From Microcaldota archaeon (GTDB lineage: Archaea > Micrarchaeota > Micrarchaeia > Norongarragalinales > Norongarragalinaceae), in the NCBI GenBank assembly GCA_016214445.1, contig JACROM010000108.1, forward strand, positions 1 to 21,492: a stretch of 21,492 nucleotides of DNA. Direction: 5' to 3'. Below, piece by piece: positions 19,796 to 21,492 of this stretch (the stretch's first letter is position 1; every line of letters begins with the position of its first letter). The notes beneath the pieces were generated by a model. It was given only the letters and a program-made list of their open reading frames with translations, made no database searches and was not told the DNA's origin. A program made the position numbers and the translations under genes.

Positions 19796-21298
19796 ATGAT
19801 TTTTATATTGGATTTCGGAGGACAATACACCCACCTCATCGGCAGGCGCTTCAGGGACCTGAAGGTCGGCGTCCAGATAGTCCCGCACGACGTAAAGCCG
19901 GAAAAGCTTTCCTCTGCAAAGGGAATAGTTTTGTCAGGCGGGCCTACAAGCGTCAACGCACCTAATTCGCCTTTTCCCGGCATGAAGATATTTTCCTCGG
20001 GCAAACCTATACTAGGTTTGTGCTACGGCCACCAGCTCATAGGCAAGCACTTCGGCGGAAAAGTTGAGAGAATCGAGGGAGCGAAGGAGTACGGCGAGAA
20101 GACCGTAACTGTCCTGAAACGCGAAGGCGTGCTGGAAGGACTTGAAGAAAAGGAAAAAGTCTGGTACTCGCACGGCGACTCCGTTGTCACGGCACCGGAA
20201 GGCTTTGAAGTCCTGGCCAAAAGCGGGGAAAGCATAGCAGCCATGGCCAAAGGCAACATTTACGGTCTCCAGTTCCATCCCGAAGTGCACCACACCCCCC
20301 ACGGCAAGCGCGTTCTGGAGAATTTCGCGTTTGAAATATGCGAGGAAAAAAAACAGAAGGACCCATTCGACGCAGAGTTGATGCGCGAGGAAGCCAAGCT
20401 GAAAGTCGGCTCGAAGAACGCGGTCATGGGCGTGTCGGGCGGGGTGGACTCCACTGTAGCAGCTTTTTTGCTGAAGGACGCCTTGGGCGAAAAACTCTTC
20501 CCCATATTTGTCGACACCGGCTTCATGCGGAAAGGCGAAACAGAGGAAATCAAGCAACGCTTCAAAGGCTTCCGTAACTTCAGGGCAGTGGACGCGTCTA
20601 AACGCTTTCTTGACGTCGTCGCCGGAATCGACGAACCCGAACTGAAGAGAAAGAGGATAGGCCACATGTTCATCGAGGTGTTCGAGGACGCTGCCAAGGA
20701 AGTTCCAAACGTTGGTTTTCTCGCCCAGGGAACCATTTTTTCCGACCGGGTGGAGTCCGCTGCTACGAGCTCGGTTTCCTCCAAGATAAAAAGCCACCAC
20801 AACCTCACTTTGCCGGAGAAAATGAAGTGGGCGCTGTTGGAGCCGTTGGCGGAACTGTACAAGGACGAAGTCCGTGCTTTAGGAAAGAAATTGGGTCTGC
20901 CAAGCGAGCTCATAAACCGCCACCCGTTTCCCGGCCCCGGGCTGGCGATAAACATCATCGGTGAGGTCACTCCAGACAAGCTGCGGATTGTCCGCGAGGC
21001 GGATTACATTTTCATCGAAGAACTCAAAAAAGCGAAATGGTACGGCAAGATGTTCGAGGCTTTTGCCGCTGTCTTGCCGTGCCGGACAGTCGGAGTGAAA
21101 GGCGACGAGCGCTCCTACGAGTTTCCGGTTGTCCTCCGCGCAGTCGAGAGCAAGGACGTGATGACTGCCGACTGGGTCCGTTTGCCGCACGACCTCCTGC
21201 AGAAGGTCGCCTCCCGCATCCTGGGAGAGGTTCCCGGCGTGAACAGGGTTTTCTACGACATTTCGCAAAAACCTCCGGCGACGATTCGTTATGAGTAA
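19796..21298 (+). CDS. guaA: GMP synthase, single-chain glutamine-hydrolysing form
   Basis: 500 residues converting XMP, ATP and glutamine to GMP. The N-terminal class I amidotransferase (about 1-190) has the triad C76 (GLCYGHQ), H161 and E163 (FHPEV). The ATP pyrophosphatase domain begins with the P-loop SGGVDS (214-219), followed by FVDTGFMRKGE and GTIFSDRVES. The C-terminal dimerisation/XMP-binding domain has HPFPGPGLAI, PCRTVGVKGDERSYE and PPATIRYE at the end. Many archaea make the two activities as separate subunits; here they are fused as in bacteria. It follows guaB and is probably co-transcribed. Confidence 0.97.
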   Translation: MIFILDFGGQYTHLIGRRFRDLKVGVQIVPHDVKPEKLSSAKGIVLSGGPTSVNAPNSPFPGMKIFSSGKPILGLCYGHQLIGKHFGGKVERIEGAKEYGEKTVTVLKREGVLEGLEEKEKVWYSHGDSVVTAPEGFEVLAKSGESIAAMAKGNIYGLQFHPEVHHTPHGKRVLENFAFEICEEKKQKDPFDAELMREEAKLKVGSKNAVMGVSGGVDSTVAAFLLKDALGEKLFPIFVDTGFMRKGETEEIKQRFKGFRNFRAVDASKRFLDVVAGIDEPELKRKRIGHMFIEVFEDAAKEVPNVGFLAQGTIFSDRVESAATSSVSSKIKSHHNLTLPEKMKWALLEPLAELYKDEVRALGKKLGLPSELINRHPFPGPGLAINIIGEVTPDKLRIVREADYIFIEELKKAKWYGKMFEAFAAVLPCRTVGVKGDERSYEFPVVLRAVESKDVMTADWVRLPHDLLQKVASRILGEVPGVNRVFYDISQKPPATIRYE

Positions 21299-21319
21299 TC
21301 TGATTCGCGCACAAGGCCG

Positions 21320-21350
21320 TTTTCTTTTCGGTAGGCCGCATTTTCTTTTT
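21320..21350 (+). terminator. T-rich transcription terminator after guaA
   Basis: Two T-rich tracts on the coding strand, TTTTCTTTT (21320-21328) and TTTTCTTTTT (21341-21350), within 55 nt of the guaA stop. Runs of T in the non-template strand are the usual intrinsic termination signal of archaea. No strong hairpin is needed or seen. Confidence 0.5.
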
Positions 21351-21427
21351 GAAACCGTAACTCCGCAGTGTTTTAGGGAATAATCCGTCTTTTTCGTAAT
21401 TCTGCCTCTACAAACACGACCGAAACC

Positions 21428-21436
21428 TTTATATAT
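21428..21436 (+). promoter_or_regulatory. Strong BRE/TATA promoter of the last gene
   Basis: CGAAACC (BRE-like) then TTTATATAT, centred about 25 nt before the ATG at 21457, so transcription should begin at or next to the start codon. Between the box and the start lies the perfect palindrome CCCTATAGGG. Confidence 0.7.
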
Positions 21437-21443
21437 TTATAAT

Positions 21444-21453
21444 CCCTATAGGG
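21444..21453. promoter_or_regulatory. Perfect 10-nt palindrome, possible operator
   Basis: CCCTATAGGG, 8 nt after the TATA box and 3 nt before the ATG, so it covers the presumed transcription start region. A repressor bound here would block initiation; no binding protein can be named. Confidence 0.45.
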
Positions 21454-21456
21454 CTT

Positions 21457-21492
21457 ATGGAAAAATGGGTTCGGGACATCCTGGAACAGGAA
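21457..21492 (+). CDS. Start of an unrecognised gene, cut by the window end
   Basis: Twelve codons (MEKWVRDILEQE) from an ATG with the strong TATA box 25 nt upstream and no ribosome binding site, as expected for a leaderless mRNA. The peptide is too short to identify and could start almost any helical N-terminus. Confidence 0.55.
   Translation, partial: MEKWVRDILEQE

Noticed and set aside
20012..20979. Long minus-strand frames opposite guaA
   Set aside because: guaA is complete with all motifs, and the antisense frames lack recognisable domains and regulatory signals.
1..21492. tRNA, rRNA or riboswitch genes
   Set aside because: I saw no cloverleaf, conserved rRNA stretch or known riboswitch core in reading both strands; a covariance-model scan could still find small RNAs in the gaps.

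Overview
The window is archaeal. The evidence is an Mre11-Rad50 pair, an archaeal Tad/Epd-type pilus operon with class III (prepilin-type) signal peptides, the archaeal trio of Era-like GTPase, DUF2073 and DUF2072 Zn-ribbon protein, TATA-box promoters about 25-30 nt before start codons (several transcripts look leaderless), and GGTGA-type ribosome binding sites. Many small type IV pilin-like proteins, dense operons and short proteins suggest a DPANN-type lineage such as Diapherotrites or Micrarchaeota. That placement is inference; no rRNA or tRNA gene is present to settle it.

Layout. At 1-139 is the last part of a gene that resembles a transposase C-terminus. From 3356 down to 151 (minus strand) lie mre11 and rad50, overlapping by 4 nt. 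From 12169 down to 3464 (minus) runs one compact surface-appendage operon: a secretion ATPase, two T2SF membrane proteins, two small pilin-like proteins, a membrane-anchored propeller-like protein, and a protein of more than 1200 residues with a pilin-type N-terminus, a knottin-like Cys cluster and four tandem domains of about 205 residues. A divergent promoter region at 12170-12271 separates it from a plus-strand cluster (12272-15665): Era-like GTPase, DUF2073, DUF2072 Zn-ribbon, a short asparaginase-domain protein and a phosphohistidine swivel-domain protein. Next is a MNT-HEPN toxin-antitoxin pair whose antitoxin carries a winged helix (15722-16706). At 16707-18111 is a minus-strand accessory patch with two unrecognised genes, a possible gene remnant and a perfect palindrome. 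From 18223 to 21298 is the guanine-nucleotide pair guaB-guaA. The window ends with the start of a leaderless gene under a strong TATA box.

How the genes work together. GuaB (IMP to XMP) and GuaA (XMP to GMP) form a complete GMP branch. GuaB is unusual twice over: it has no CBS pair, and a 139-residue mini-intein sits immediately before its catalytic cysteine, so the enzyme cannot be active until the intein splices out. The pilus ATPase and two T2SF proteins should assemble pilin-like subunits, while the propeller-like and four-repeat proteins are probably its surface-exposed partners or cargo. Mre11-Rad50 handles DNA ends.

Most notable points: the GuaB intein, the four-repeat pilin-like giant protein (with no canonical start codon in front of its signal peptide), and the small pilin gene whose N-terminal signal motif occurs twice in frame, separated by a hairpin-rich 108-nt segment.
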